Shown here: one piece after another, positions 10,990-19,800 of the stretch | How positions within the stretch are numbered: position 1 is the first letter of the stretch | Layout of the letters: the number at the start of each line of letters is the position of its first letter | Source of the DNA: Chara braunii | Taxonomy: Eukaryota > Streptophyta > Charophyceae > Charales > Characeae | DNA length: 62,527 bases | Direction: 5' to 3' | Assembly: GCA_003427395.1 (NCBI GenBank) | Contig: BFEA01000300.1 | Coordinates: 808,532 to 871,058 of the forward strand | Made by a program: the position numbers and the translations under genes | The notes under the pieces: generated by a model | Seen by the model: only the letters and a program-made list of their open reading frames with translations | Told to the model about the DNA's origin: nothing | The model's database searches: none

Positions 10990-11307
10990 CAGTTGGTGGT
11001 GGTGGCAGTAGGCCGTGGTAGGTCCCCGTTCTACGAAGACGTCGTTTCTTTGTTTTTCCCTTTCCGTTTTGGGACGTACTACTAGGAAATGGGATGTGTT
11101 TAGACTTGGGGTGAACACCACTGCAACAGCTGTCTCTTATACACATCTAGATGTGTATAAGAGACAGCAGTTGGTGGTGGTGGCAGTAGGCCGTGGTAGG
11201 TCCCCGTTCTACGAAGACGTCGTTTCTTTGTTTTTCCCTTTCCGTTTTGGGACGTACTACTAGGAAATGGGATGTGTTTAGACTTGGGGTGAACACCACT
11301 GCAACAG
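10990..11307. repeat. False 140-bp duplication around a library adapter
   Basis: 10990-11129 and 11168-11307 are identical and separated only by the 38-base Tn5 junction adapter. The normal reading is one genomic copy. Any ORF across it is chimeric, which is how the well-known contaminant peptides MCIRDS and YTHLDVYKRQ appear in translations here. Confidence 0.93.
11130..11167. other. Tn5/Nextera mate-pair junction adapter (artefact)
   Basis: CTGTCTCTTATACACATCT followed by AGATGTGTATAAGAGACAG: two mosaic ends head to head, exactly the circularisation junction of a transposase mate-pair library. Not genomic. Confidence 0.98.
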
Positions 11308-12224
11308 CGGCTGGTCGGATTTCTGAACCTGGCTCAATTACGGGCTTCATGCTTTCTCCATGGAACCTTAATGAGCGACGTGCTGTTCAGGGTTTCACAA
11401 TCTAGAACGTGGGACTTTACGTGTTCCCACCCCTGGCTGCGGAGCACTGGAATAGTTCTCCGCGCAGCCTGCAATGTATAAACAATCGCGTCACGTTTCA
11501 TCGATCTCGTCTTTGGTGCGACGAGACAGGACATCTGAAAGCGGTTGAATTCTTTCTCACTAGCTTCGCCGCTGGCATTGGCAACAACGTGTAAGAGCGG
11601 GTGTCCTGCAGCGCCGCCTACTTCTTACGGCTGGCTTCCACTGCTGGCCATCGCGCTACTGGCTTTGTGGCCTTTTTTGCCTGACCAAAGTGGACATGCT
11701 CGCTGTTTCCGAAGTTCGCAGTTCCAGGGGGTGACAACTGGGTGATGTCTTCTCTGCAGAGGACGGTTCTTAGGTGCTCTAAGGAAATGCCGGGTGGAGA
11801 ATGGAGTGCCGATTGTGCCGTCTTTGCTACTTCGATGATGATTTTTTCTTGTGTGCTTAGGTGTTCACTGTTCAGGAGAATGGGAGTAGGATGAGTACAT
11901 AATGGGGGCAAGACGTAGGTATGGCCTTCATCGTTGGTTGATTAGTGGTTTGGCATCAGTGGGATCATCCCCCTGAGGAGTTCATGTGCAGGGTGGACAA
12001 AACGTATCGACGAACAGCTGCGAGGTTGGGTGCTGGAGTTGGGCTGCGTCTACACTATTTCGGACTGGTGCATATTTTGGACTTGTGCCTTTGAGTGCAG
12101 TCTCGGAATTGGTGTACTCTATGTTTTCTAGTGTTTGCGTGCGTGGCGGAACGAGTGGTGGCTCAAATACATGGCAGTGACCGCTTCAACTCGCATTGGA
12201 GCAGCAAGTAGTTTTGATGCATCA

Positions 12225-12432
12225 AATTAATGTGCCCAGGGGCAAATATTTTGGGAAAATTGCATCTGTACCCCACTTAAGGAATTGCTATACCCGCCAA
12301 CTTAAGAAAATTGCATGTGTACCCAGTCCCAGCGCCAACTTGCATCTATACCCCGAGGCCGTTCAACTTTGCATGGTACCCACCTTTTTCCCTGTGTAAA
12401 ATTGTAGGTATACCCAATCCCGCAGGCCCTCA
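12225..12432 (+). repeat. Degenerate TACCC array, left arm
   Basis: About six units of 25-35 bp of the form AAATTGCATSTGTACCC, each ending in a C-rich tail. Its first unit (near 12240-12285) is nearly the reverse complement of 13805-13850, so it forms an imperfect inverted repeat with the right arm, with mitochondrial DNA between them. Confidence 0.65.
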
Positions 12433-12436
12433 ATCG

Positions 12437-12535
12437 CATTTTCACTATAAGAAAAACCCAATTCCAGAGAGAATTGTTCATGGGACCACTATAGAAATCA
12501 TTTGTACTATTTTTCCTAGTATTATACTAATGTTC
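12437..12535 (+). pseudogene. cox2: Mitochondrial cox2 fragment
   Basis: 33 codons start [20 protein letters not shown] and continue [13 protein letters not shown], the conserved N-terminal transmembrane region of cytochrome c oxidase subunit 2. One clear change is the conserved Trp of IIWTIFPS to Cys. Similarity begins and ends abruptly, so it is a short nuclear copy of mitochondrial DNA or one exon of an intron-split donor. Confidence 0.85.
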
Positions 12536-12585
12536 ATGACGCCAGCTTTGGCTGGATTTAGGCTCGCCAGAGTTCAGATGCAAGA

Positions 12586-12659
12586 GGCAAATAACGGGAG
12601 TGGAACCCGTGTTTTCAAATTCACAATCTGACACTTTGACCTATTAAGTTATATTCGCC
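12586..12659 (-). tRNA. trnH: Mitochondrial-type tRNA-His(GUG), likely pseudogene
   Basis: The minus strand begins GGCGAAT and ends ATTTGCC, giving a seven-pair acceptor stem with one G-U. It has an anticodon arm with loop TTGTGAA (anticodon GTG) and a T arm around GGTTCCA. It looks like native land-plant mitochondrial trnH rather than the plastid-like one. It sits 50 bp from cox2 and within 0.5 kb of atp9, so it came with the mitochondrial insertion. Confidence 0.75.
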
Positions 12660-13013
12660 GTGGTCCCGACTCGCTCGAACTGACGAAGTGTTTTAGTCTG
12701 TCCTTGTTACCATTTTCACCAAGCGAGAATGCTCACTATCGGACTTGAACCGATATCCCGTATGGCCATGGAATTCTGATTTGCATTCATTATCACCAAG
12801 CAGTCTGGAATATCGTTTTTAACAATTCCTTCAAAGCATTTTTTTCATTTTTTTTATAACGCGGCACCTTGCGAATATGTTGTGCTTTATCTAAAGCTCA
12901 TTTGGTGATCACGGGGGGCACGCAACCCGTGCCGCTGGCCCGGCGGAAACATCCAGGAGGCACGCAGTGTTCGCCCATCTGGGAGTGTTATTCGTCTCTC
13001 GAACGCTGATGGA

Positions 13014-13079
13014 GAGCTGTAAGACGGGAAACTGTCACGTATGGTTCGGAGGGCAGAGACTCACCTCTGACCCCTACCC
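13014..13079 (+). ncRNA. Group II intron domains V-VI (mitochondrial)
   Basis: 13014-13047 is a 34-nt domain V hairpin: GAGCTGTAAGACGGGAAA and then the pairing ACTGTCACGTATGGTTC. It is followed by a domain VI-like stem up to about 13074 and then by atp9 exon sequence. This is the 3' end of an organellar group II intron. The 5' part is not recognised nearby. Confidence 0.85.
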
Positions 13080-13130
13080 ATTTTAGGTTTTACTTTAACT
13101 GAAGCTATTGCTTTATTCGCCTTAATGATG
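13080..13130 (+). pseudogene. atp9: Mitochondrial atp9 exon fragment
   Basis: Seventeen codons ILGFTLTEAIALFALMM match the C-terminal helix of ATP synthase subunit 9 (usual form ILGFALTEAIALFALMM). It follows a group II intron end, so the donor atp9 had an intron near the end of the gene, a feature of seed-free plants. The reading after ALMM is unrelated, and no complete gene is present. Confidence 0.88.
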
Positions 13131-13502
13131 GATTCGGAGCACCAAATTATGCTTATGCCCACCAAGTACACCGTTGCAGGCCGGAGGCTAGAGCAAGGTG
13201 GTGCAACTCTGTAACCTAGCCTGATGGGGGCATGAGGCCTGGTAGAGATCCGGCTTTTCACTGTAAACGGCCATGCCGGGCTGTTCATAAAGGGGATTGT
13301 ATAAGCTTCCATCTATGTTTTTCGTGGTCGGGTTCGGTACATCGGGATGTAAATGTTTTTGAGAAACTCTTCATCATCTATAGTGTTCTTAGTCGAAACC
13401 GGGTGATGTCCCCGGTATTTCATGATTCTGTACTTTCATAAGGGAAGCTGGGCCCAGTTTTCAGCCGTGTTGCTCCCCACGAATAGATTTGGAGCATCGT
13501 CT

Positions 13503-13531
13503 CAAAAAAAAAAAAAAAAAAAAAAAAAAAA
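13503..13531 (+). repeat. A-run of about 29
   Basis: Uninterrupted A-run after TCGTCTC and directly before the right TACCC arm. It could be a retroposon tail or a collapsed assembly join. Confidence 0.7.
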
Positions 13532-13540
13532 GACTGCTGT

Positions 13541-13855
13541 GGCCCAACGGCTGTTGGGTATGAACATAATTTCAGCCATCCGGTCCAGGGTATATGAACA
13601 ATATGGCCGTGCCTCCTCAGGTCCCGGGTATGCCCATAATTTTCCCTGGGTATGTCCATAATTTGTGCACTCAGGTAGTTGATTGTAACTGCAAATTTGA
13701 CGTACCAACCTAAGTCCACCGCGGTGCTGGGCATGCAAAGAATTTCCACCATCTGCTTTCTGGATATTTGGCTCTGGGACTGGGTATAGCCGGTATTCCC
13801 GTCTTTAAGTGGGATACAGATGCAATTTTTTCCCAAATATTTTTGATGCAACAAA
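13541..13855 (-). repeat. Degenerate TACCC array, right arm (inverted)
   Basis: On the minus strand, units such as AAATTATGGGCATACCC recur about eight times with GC-rich tails. The end nearest 13850 pairs with the left arm at 12240-12285. A related unit (AAATATGTGTACCCAGTACC) also occurs near 14907-14930 on the minus strand. Confidence 0.6.
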
Positions 13856-14091
13856 TTAACGGGCGCAGGGGCGGTGGTTCAAATACAGTGCCCCTCTCAT
13901 TCCCAAGGTGCTCTTTTCTAAAGCATAATTTTGCCCTCCCCTAAAATACCAGAACTTTGTGTAGGATGGCACCTCACACTGGTAGCCATATGCCTTGCAT
14001 TTGTGCCATTCTTCTCCCTTTTGAGTTTTTAAACTTTTAACTTTTAAGCCAGGAAGTTTGTCAGGCCCAGCCGGCCCTACCCGACCCAGCA

Positions 14092-14110
14092 CCCGGGCAT
14101 GATGCCCGGG
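14092..14110. repeat. 19-base GC palindrome
   Basis: CCCGGGCAT and ATGCCCGGG flank one G. A related CCCGGGGATCATGCCCGG block occurs near 29535, next to another copy of the same dispersed repeat. Confidence 0.8.
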
Positions 14111-14251
14111 GAGGTCTGCTCTCCGAGAGGATCCCAAATCCGGGACCTTCCTTTTTTTGAGTGTTCCCTGTCGAAGGGGGGAAGGGGGGTAGAAATTGGT
14201 GTGATTCTGTTATTTCTTTTTTTATCTCCGATTCTGTCTAGACTCTTAAGG

Positions 14252-14289
14252 CTGTCTCTTATACACATCTAGATGTGTATAAGAGACAG
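14252..14289. other. Tn5/Nextera mate-pair junction adapter (artefact)
   Basis: Same 38-base head-to-head mosaic ends as at 11130. Not genomic. Confidence 0.98.
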
Positions 14290-14404
14290 GCCTCGAGCAT
14301 CACGCCTAGGTGCCCGACTGGGCATGAAAAACTTCCTAGACTAACAGGGGTTAAAGGGGGGTGCCTTGGTGTGATTTTGTTATTTTCTTTTTTTATCTCT
14401 GATT

Positions 14405-14442
14405 CTGTCTCTTATACACATCTAGATGTGTATAAGAGACAG
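14405..14442. other. Tn5/Nextera mate-pair junction adapter (artefact)
   Basis: Same 38-base head-to-head mosaic ends. Its first bases merge with the CTGTCT end of the repeat unit. Confidence 0.98.
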
Positions 14443-14533
14443 GGCTAAAGGGGATTGAAGGGCGGTGCCTTAGTGTGATTCTGTGATATTTTTTTTTATC
14501 TCTGATTCTGTGTGGAATATAAATGTGAGGGAC

Positions 14534-14552
14534 GCTGGACCCGGTTTCCAGC
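14534..14552 (+). repeat. LINE-type hairpin motif, opposite orientation
   Basis: GCTGGA-CCCGGTT-TCCAGC, preceded by GAGGGAC, is the reverse complement of the second 3' UTR stem-loop of the LINE copies (GCTGGA-AAACGGG-TCCAGC-GTCCC). Confidence 0.75.
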
Positions 14553-14585
14553 ACAGAAGGAATGTTTTTTTTTTCGTTTAAGAAA

Positions 14586-14603
14586 NNNNNNNNNNNNNNN
14601 NNN
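14586..14603. other. Assembly gap, 18 N
   Basis: Run of N between AAGAAA and TTTTAAAG. Confidence 0.99.
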
Positions 14604-15249
14604 TTTTAAAGAAGCTGGTCGCTCCACTACCAGAGGTGACAAGAACATCCCCTCCTAGCGGACGGACCCTCAGCCAAAAGTCGTTTGGCAGCTTCTATAT
14701 TCGCTGTGTGTAGCAGATTGTATCTTCACCATCCTGGAGATCCCAATAAAAATAATAATAAAATAAAATAAAATAAAAAGCCATTGCTTCCTGTTGATCC
14801 TGCAACGTGGTTTTGTAGATTTGATTTGTTGGGTGTTGTACATATTTGCCTGGTAGGAAAACACTGAAGTTTTGTCTTTTCTTTGGGATTGAGTTTCCGC
14901 CTCCGAGGTACTGGGTACACATATTTCTGCCTTTTGCCTGGTATTGTAGTTTTGCAGATTGTTGTACACATGCGGACCTTATTACTGCACATTGTGATTG
15001 TAGCTTTGCTGGGGTCGTCATGGTTACAGACAATTGAAGCAGTTTCACAATACCTCGCTGGCAAACTTCTGTACGATGTGAGGGACGTTGGCCCGCATTC
15101 CACTTTGTTTAAATCAAACGCAGCCGCTGTATGAACCTGGCAAGAGTGCCTGGATCATACTTCATTGGCTGCCCTTTTTCACAAAAAAAAAAAAAAGTCG
15201 TTTGGATTGTGATTCTAGAAACCACATTGCTTTTCGGAATTTTATTTTA

Positions 15250-16417
15250 TTTTATTTTTGTGATAGGGCTGGCAGGAATTTTGAGAGATCGGGGACTTTG
15301 GAAGATACCATCGGGAAGATGAAGGAAAGGTACACTGTTGACGAGGAATGACATCGAGTGAAAATAGAAGAAGAGGAGAAAGCGAAGCGTGAACAATCGC
15401 ATGAGGAATGGAGGCTTTGAGACGGGAAGAAACGGGAAAATTTTCAACTTCAGTTGACCCAAATGTTCTGCCGCAAAAATCTATGGTAACAAGGTAAGAG
15501 ACGAAGTTTGAAAGCTGCGCAAGGAGTTTGAAGATCTACGATGGCATAACACTTCTTCAACCAATGAATTGGCGCCAATACCCATGTTAGTGGTGCTGAT
15601 AAGAGCAAACACCACTAGCAACTGGGGAGAGGCTCCATCTATTGGTGGGAAGCATCACCTGCTGGAAAATGGGTCCAGCGTCCCATAGACAGAATGAATT
15701 TGGAGTGCATCAGAAAAACACTTCTGAGTGGTTGATCAGCTTTTACGCGCGCAGGCCAAGTTGAAGAGGTAGTTGAGTGTTCCCAAGTAATAAAATGGAA
15801 TCGTCGCTATCACAACAACTCCAGTTTCTCAAGCGCGTGTACAAGCATGCACAACCCCAACTGCGTCACCGGGCTCTGATGAACAACATCGCAGTGTTCT
15901 TCAACAACATAATAAGGGGGCGGAGATGTTGAAGCCCGTGCATTTAAAGGAGATAAATGGAAAGCGAGAAGCCGAAGAGGAACTCGAGAAGTTGAAAAAC
16001 GGAAAACGAGAGTCGGAGCAAGAAATCGAACGACTAAAGGAGGTCTTGCACAATTGAAAACCGGTAAAACTTCAGCCTCGAAGTTATGATTTATCATGAG
16101 GTGGCAGCTGATGGTTCCGTGAGGAAAAATATTGTTTTGAAGAAGAAAGTCCTCGTTATCAAATCAACAATCAAGAGATTTTTATCAAAGACAACAAGAG
16201 GCAGTTGAAATTCAAAAAGAAGGATGAAGGTATTGAAATATGTACTAAGGAAGGGGTGGCGTACACCACTCTTGAAGCATTCAAGGACGACATTGGAAGT
16301 AAAGGCGTTGCAGTAGCTTTCAGTAAGAATCAAGGTGGCAATACCAATGCGGTTGTCATCCACGAACCTACACAAGGTATCATAGGATGTTGCGGCTCAA
16401 GCAGTTTCCAAGGATGA
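15250..16417 (+). pseudogene. Decayed coiled-coil ORF, unrecognised element
   Basis: Successive in-frame pieces look coding. 15250-15475 contains TIGKMKERYTVDEE and HRVKIEEEEKAKREQ, broken by TGA codons where CGA would fit. About 15828-16056 contains KREAEEELEKLKNGKRESEQ, a strong coiled coil. 16112-16417 is 101 codons with QEIFIKDNKRQLKFKKKDEG and TTLEAFKDDIGSKGV. A LINE 3'-end fragment is inserted at about 15580-15725. No family recognised; a retroelement or virus-derived gag-like protein is possible but unproven. Confidence 0.45.
15580..15725 (-). mobile_element. LINE 3' UTR fragment
   Basis: Carries both stem-loops of the LINE 3' UTR (first about 15585-15620, second 15661-15679) and about 145 bp of shared sequence with 2670-2815, but no A-tail. 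It sits inside the decayed coiled-coil ORF. Confidence 0.75.
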
Positions 16418-17317
16418 AGGGTGCACGAACTACCGTCACTACGCTTCGTAGGTATAATCCCGAACGTGGCTAGATTATAGCCACTCGCGCATAGTTGTTC
16501 TGAGTTACGATCTTAATTTGTAGATCTGCTAACGATGCAAAGAGCTCTTTGTTTTGTTTAGTCATGATTATTCTCATTTTGTCTAATTAAGTTCCTTCTC
16601 TAAGAAAAGTGGTAGATTCTATTCACTCTCTTCTGATGGATGATCTTGGTGATGATGTATGTTTGTGTTGCTGGGTTTATGCGCTTCTATCGCCTCGGTG
16701 TAGTCACATACATGTCGTAGTACTCAATAGGTTGGTCGGAGCACGTGTATCAATCATGCAGTCAACCATTGATCCGTAAAAGATGAAAGCAATAAAAAAT
16801 TATACAAAGTAGCTACGTCGTTGTGGGGCTTCGAAGTACCTGGCTATATCGACGACGAGATGTTATCCATACGATTTTGAAAATTGTTGGATGGTGAAAA
16901 GTTCTCCATTCGTTTTCTAAATTCTCCACAAAACGCCCCTGGTAAACAAAAACGATAAAGGAAGCGTACTTTAGATAAATAAAAACGCAATCGTGGACAG
17001 GTGTTGTTTTTCTCTCATCGTTTTTATCGTGTCCACGAATTTGGTTCGCATTCTTGATTATTGTTGAGACCACACTACATTTACGAGTGTGCAATTGTGC
17101 CTCGTAGTGATCAGTTACTGAGCGATAAGTGGCAGGTGTTACGACGTTCTTATGGGTTATCTGTTATGTCTAGTCGTGTTATACCAATCTCATTTACGCA
17201 CTTCTAAAGGTTGGTTCCCTGACGGAGTAAACATTTTGTTGTTTCATTTTAGAGTCATGTTCTGGTTTTCAAATAACCGTTTGTTGTTCTTCTGAGCAAA
17301 CCTTCTACTCAGCGGGA

Positions 17318-17775
17318 TCTTTTTAAATGGCAGCGTTTTGCTTTGGCTTGCTATGCAGTGCCTGTTTTCCGAGAAACGAGGTCAAGGTCACGCTTATATA
17401 GTGTTCTCTCAAGAGGTAACTATTCATTATGCCTTTATGTCTAATACGTAAACGACTAGAGGTCAAAATCTGTTACCATGAGTCATTTCGAGAAAGGATG
17501 ATTCAATACGTATGTTCGACGATCATCGGTGGTTTGAATATCGTTACTACTTGGAAAAATATGTTGATTCGTCGTATGAAAGTTTCTTCATATCGAAACA
17601 AGAAATTGTGGGACTTTTTTCACAATTTCGTCAATGTTCAAAGAGCTTTAATCCATCTTCCTTCGAATCTTACTTTCCACTTGCTGACTGGCACACCTCC
17701 TTCACCTCGATAACTCACATCTCTTCCCGATGGATGGATAACTTTAAGAACATCCCTCCTCCGCCTACTGTTTAA
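17318..17775 (+). pseudogene. Decayed ORF, unrecognised
   Basis: One frame reads GSVLLWLAMQCLFSEKRGQG, then HAYIVFSQEV, is interrupted by TAA and TGA near 17449 and 17479, and continues MFDDHRWFEYRYYLEKYVD to a stop at 17773. Composition looks coding rather than random. I recognise no family. Confidence 0.3.
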
Positions 17776-17974
17776 TTCTCTTTCCTTTCTTCGTAAACAT
17801 ATGGTCTCTTCTTTTCGATCTTTGTCTTTATATATGAGTAAGAGTTGCATTTCTCATGAAGATCTAAGCAGTTCTCTCGAGAAGCGTGATTGTTCATTTG
17901 ATTTGAAAATTAATGAATAACAGGTTCGAGAAATCTGTCGTCATTAACAATAGCTTAATGAGTTGATTTGATCT

Positions 17975-18190
17975 CTTATTGATCATAATTTGAACGATAT
18001 CTTCATGTTTATCCCTTGGTTCACAAGTATGGGCTAGCAAAATCATTTGTTGACAACACTCATTTCATAAGTTCCTCTAACAAATGTGAGATCTTGAGGC
18101 ACCGCTCTACAACGTATCAGCATGCTAATCTTCAGAAGGTGGGAAAACGGAATCCAAAAGGTTCAGTTGGTAATGCTTACTGCCTTCTAA
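17975..18190 (+). repeat. Duplicated module, copy 1
   Basis: Aligns over about 215 bp with 18380-18610. Shared landmarks are GATTTGATCTCTTATTGATC-like start, CGTTCCTCT/AGTTCCTCT, TTGAGGCA, AAGGTG and TACTGCCT. It is diverged by substitutions and indels, so the duplication is old and genuine. Confidence 0.7.
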
Positions 18191-18379
18191 AATAGGTTGA
18201 AGAAATTAGTTGTTATCAATAATGTCTTAAGCCATCAGTGATTGGCCTGGCTACTGGTAAAAATACTAGAGACGTTTATAGGAGGATGAATTTAGGCGCT
18301 TCCGTAGTAGCTCTTACATTTCCTAACACTGCGGTTCGTATACGGGCACAACTTTAGCAAGTACTGATGGTTCAATAGG

Positions 18380-18889
18380 ATGATTTGCTCTCCTATTGCT
18401 CATAACTTGGGTGCTACATTCATGTGTTGTCCCTTCGTTTACCATTCTAAGCTAATGAAGTTGTTTCTTAATAACTCTTCTTTTGTGAGGCGTTCCTCTT
18501 ACGAATGTGACACTTTGAGGCAACTTTATGGGGAGCATCGACAGGCTAAGCTTCAAAAGGTGAGAAAAATGAATCCTAGAGGATCATTTGATAATGTTTA
18601 CTGCCTACCAAGGTGCCAACATTTCTTCGTAGAGGCTCGCTCGAGCAGAAAGGTCTGGCCAGAGTGGTTGGAGACACTCGAAGAGACTCGCCAGAGTCGT
18701 AACTGTATGATATCGCAACTTCCTGATTGGAGTCATCCATCATACATGAGGTTATTCATTACTCAAGTTAGAAAGCCGTGTGACCGAATATATCCATATA
18801 TTACGAGTGCAGTGTCAAAGGTGGAAAACGGATTTCCATATGTCAACATTCTTTTGTCAGAGTTGCCCTCCAAAGCACAGCCGAATTGA
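18380..18889 (+). pseudogene. Duplicated module, copy 2, with 169-codon open frame
   Basis: Open frame of 169 codons beginning MICSPIAHNLGATFMCCP, then RRSSYECDTLRQLYGEHRQA and KMNPRGSFDNVYCLPR. Copy 1 (17975-18190) codes the related NPKGSVGNAYCLLK in a shifted frame. Similar peptide ends in both copies suggest that this was protein-coding. No family recognised. Confidence 0.4.
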
Positions 18890-18899
18890 TCGACATGAT

Positions 18900-19800
18900 A
18901 GCATATTTGAACAAAAAGGCGATTTTCTCATGGGGGCATCATTTGAAATCAGGGCGGTATTCTCAAATTTACCCCACTCTGCTATCCTATCAACCTTAGA
19001 ATGGGCGCATGTTAGGGCTATAAATATAATCTCACATTTAAGCATACAAATAAGGGGGCATGTTAGGGCTATCCTATCAAAATTAGACTGGGTTGTAGAT
19101 TACTGAACATCTAAGCGTTTCCAAACAGTTAGGACTCGTTTCACAGGTAAGGATGCGAAGTTGTTGAAAATAATTATTTTGTTAGAGTTTGCAGTATTGT
19201 TGTTCGTCAAAATGTTGGTATGCCTATGGCTAAGTCCTCTAGCCCTGCTCTTGCTTGTCTATTATGTGTGCATAATGAGTATCTCCTCTTGGATGTGATG
19301 CAAAGTTCGTTCAAGTTGATAACGTCTCTGTCTCTGTCTCCACACGTGGTTACCTAGGGGTGTTATTTTCGACGGATTTTGCACCGAGTTGCACTGGAAC
19401 TGTCATATTGTGCTGATTTTTTGCTTTTTTTCTTGTTTTCCTTTTCGTGTGATATATATGTGCTCTAGAGTATGTCATGTGTGCAGTTTTGACATGTTTG
19501 GATCAATAATGAAAATGTTGGCATTTTGAAAATAACGAATATTTGATGAAATTCGCACCGCAATTGCCAACCGAAATGGCGAATATTTTGGCCCCCGTTA
19601 ACCGTCTCTCTGTCACTACTATTCGCAAGTAGAACGACGCTCGTTCTTCTTCGTTTGGGCTTCACATCCTGCAGAAATTCCGATCTTGCTATAAATGTAA
19701 TGTCACTTTTAAGCATACAAACAAGGGTGCATGTTAGGCTTCTTGGGCTGCCTACTGTTGGAAATAACAGCGGTCGATTTTGTATGGCGGTGCACAAGAA
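18900..19800. repeat. Dispersed repeat pair (GCATGTTAGG)
   Basis: TAAGCATACAAATAAGGGGGCATGTTAGG-like blocks occur near 19036-19068 and 19712-19740, each beside TATAAAT-GTAAT. A shorter GCGCATGTTAGGGCTAT lies at 19005. They mark an old duplication in AT-rich DNA. Confidence 0.6.

Larger units (their letters stand above)
10777..12208. other. Unrecognised region with false duplication
   Basis: Contains the 140-bp false duplication around the adapter at 11130. Minus-strand open stretches (for example 11618-11911, 97 codons) look mildly coding but match nothing I recognise. They may be part of an old mobile element. Confidence 0.4.
14160..14515 (+). repeat. Three copies of one ~70-bp unit separated by adapters
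   Basis: Units at about 14165-14240, 14340-14404 and 14443-14512 share GGGGTGCCTTGGTGTGATT and TTTTTTTATCTCTGATTCTGT. Tn5 junction adapters lie between them (14252 and 14405), so the number of copies here is not reliable. A fourth copy lies at about 29440-29510. Confidence 0.75.

Noticed and set aside
10844-11350. Overlapping ORFs containing MCIRDS or YTHLDVYKRQ
   Set aside because: These peptides are translations of the Tn5 mosaic-end junction adapter.
12725-12815. Second tRNA-like sequence (T arm around GGTTCAAGT on the minus strand)
   Set aside because: The T arm looks good, but I could not pair an acceptor stem or assign an anticodon. It may be a broken mitochondrial tRNA.
15250-18889. 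Giant-virus insertion
   Set aside because: Such insertions are known in some seed-free plants and would fit AT-rich foreign DNA, but no hallmark gene is recognisable, so this is not claimed.
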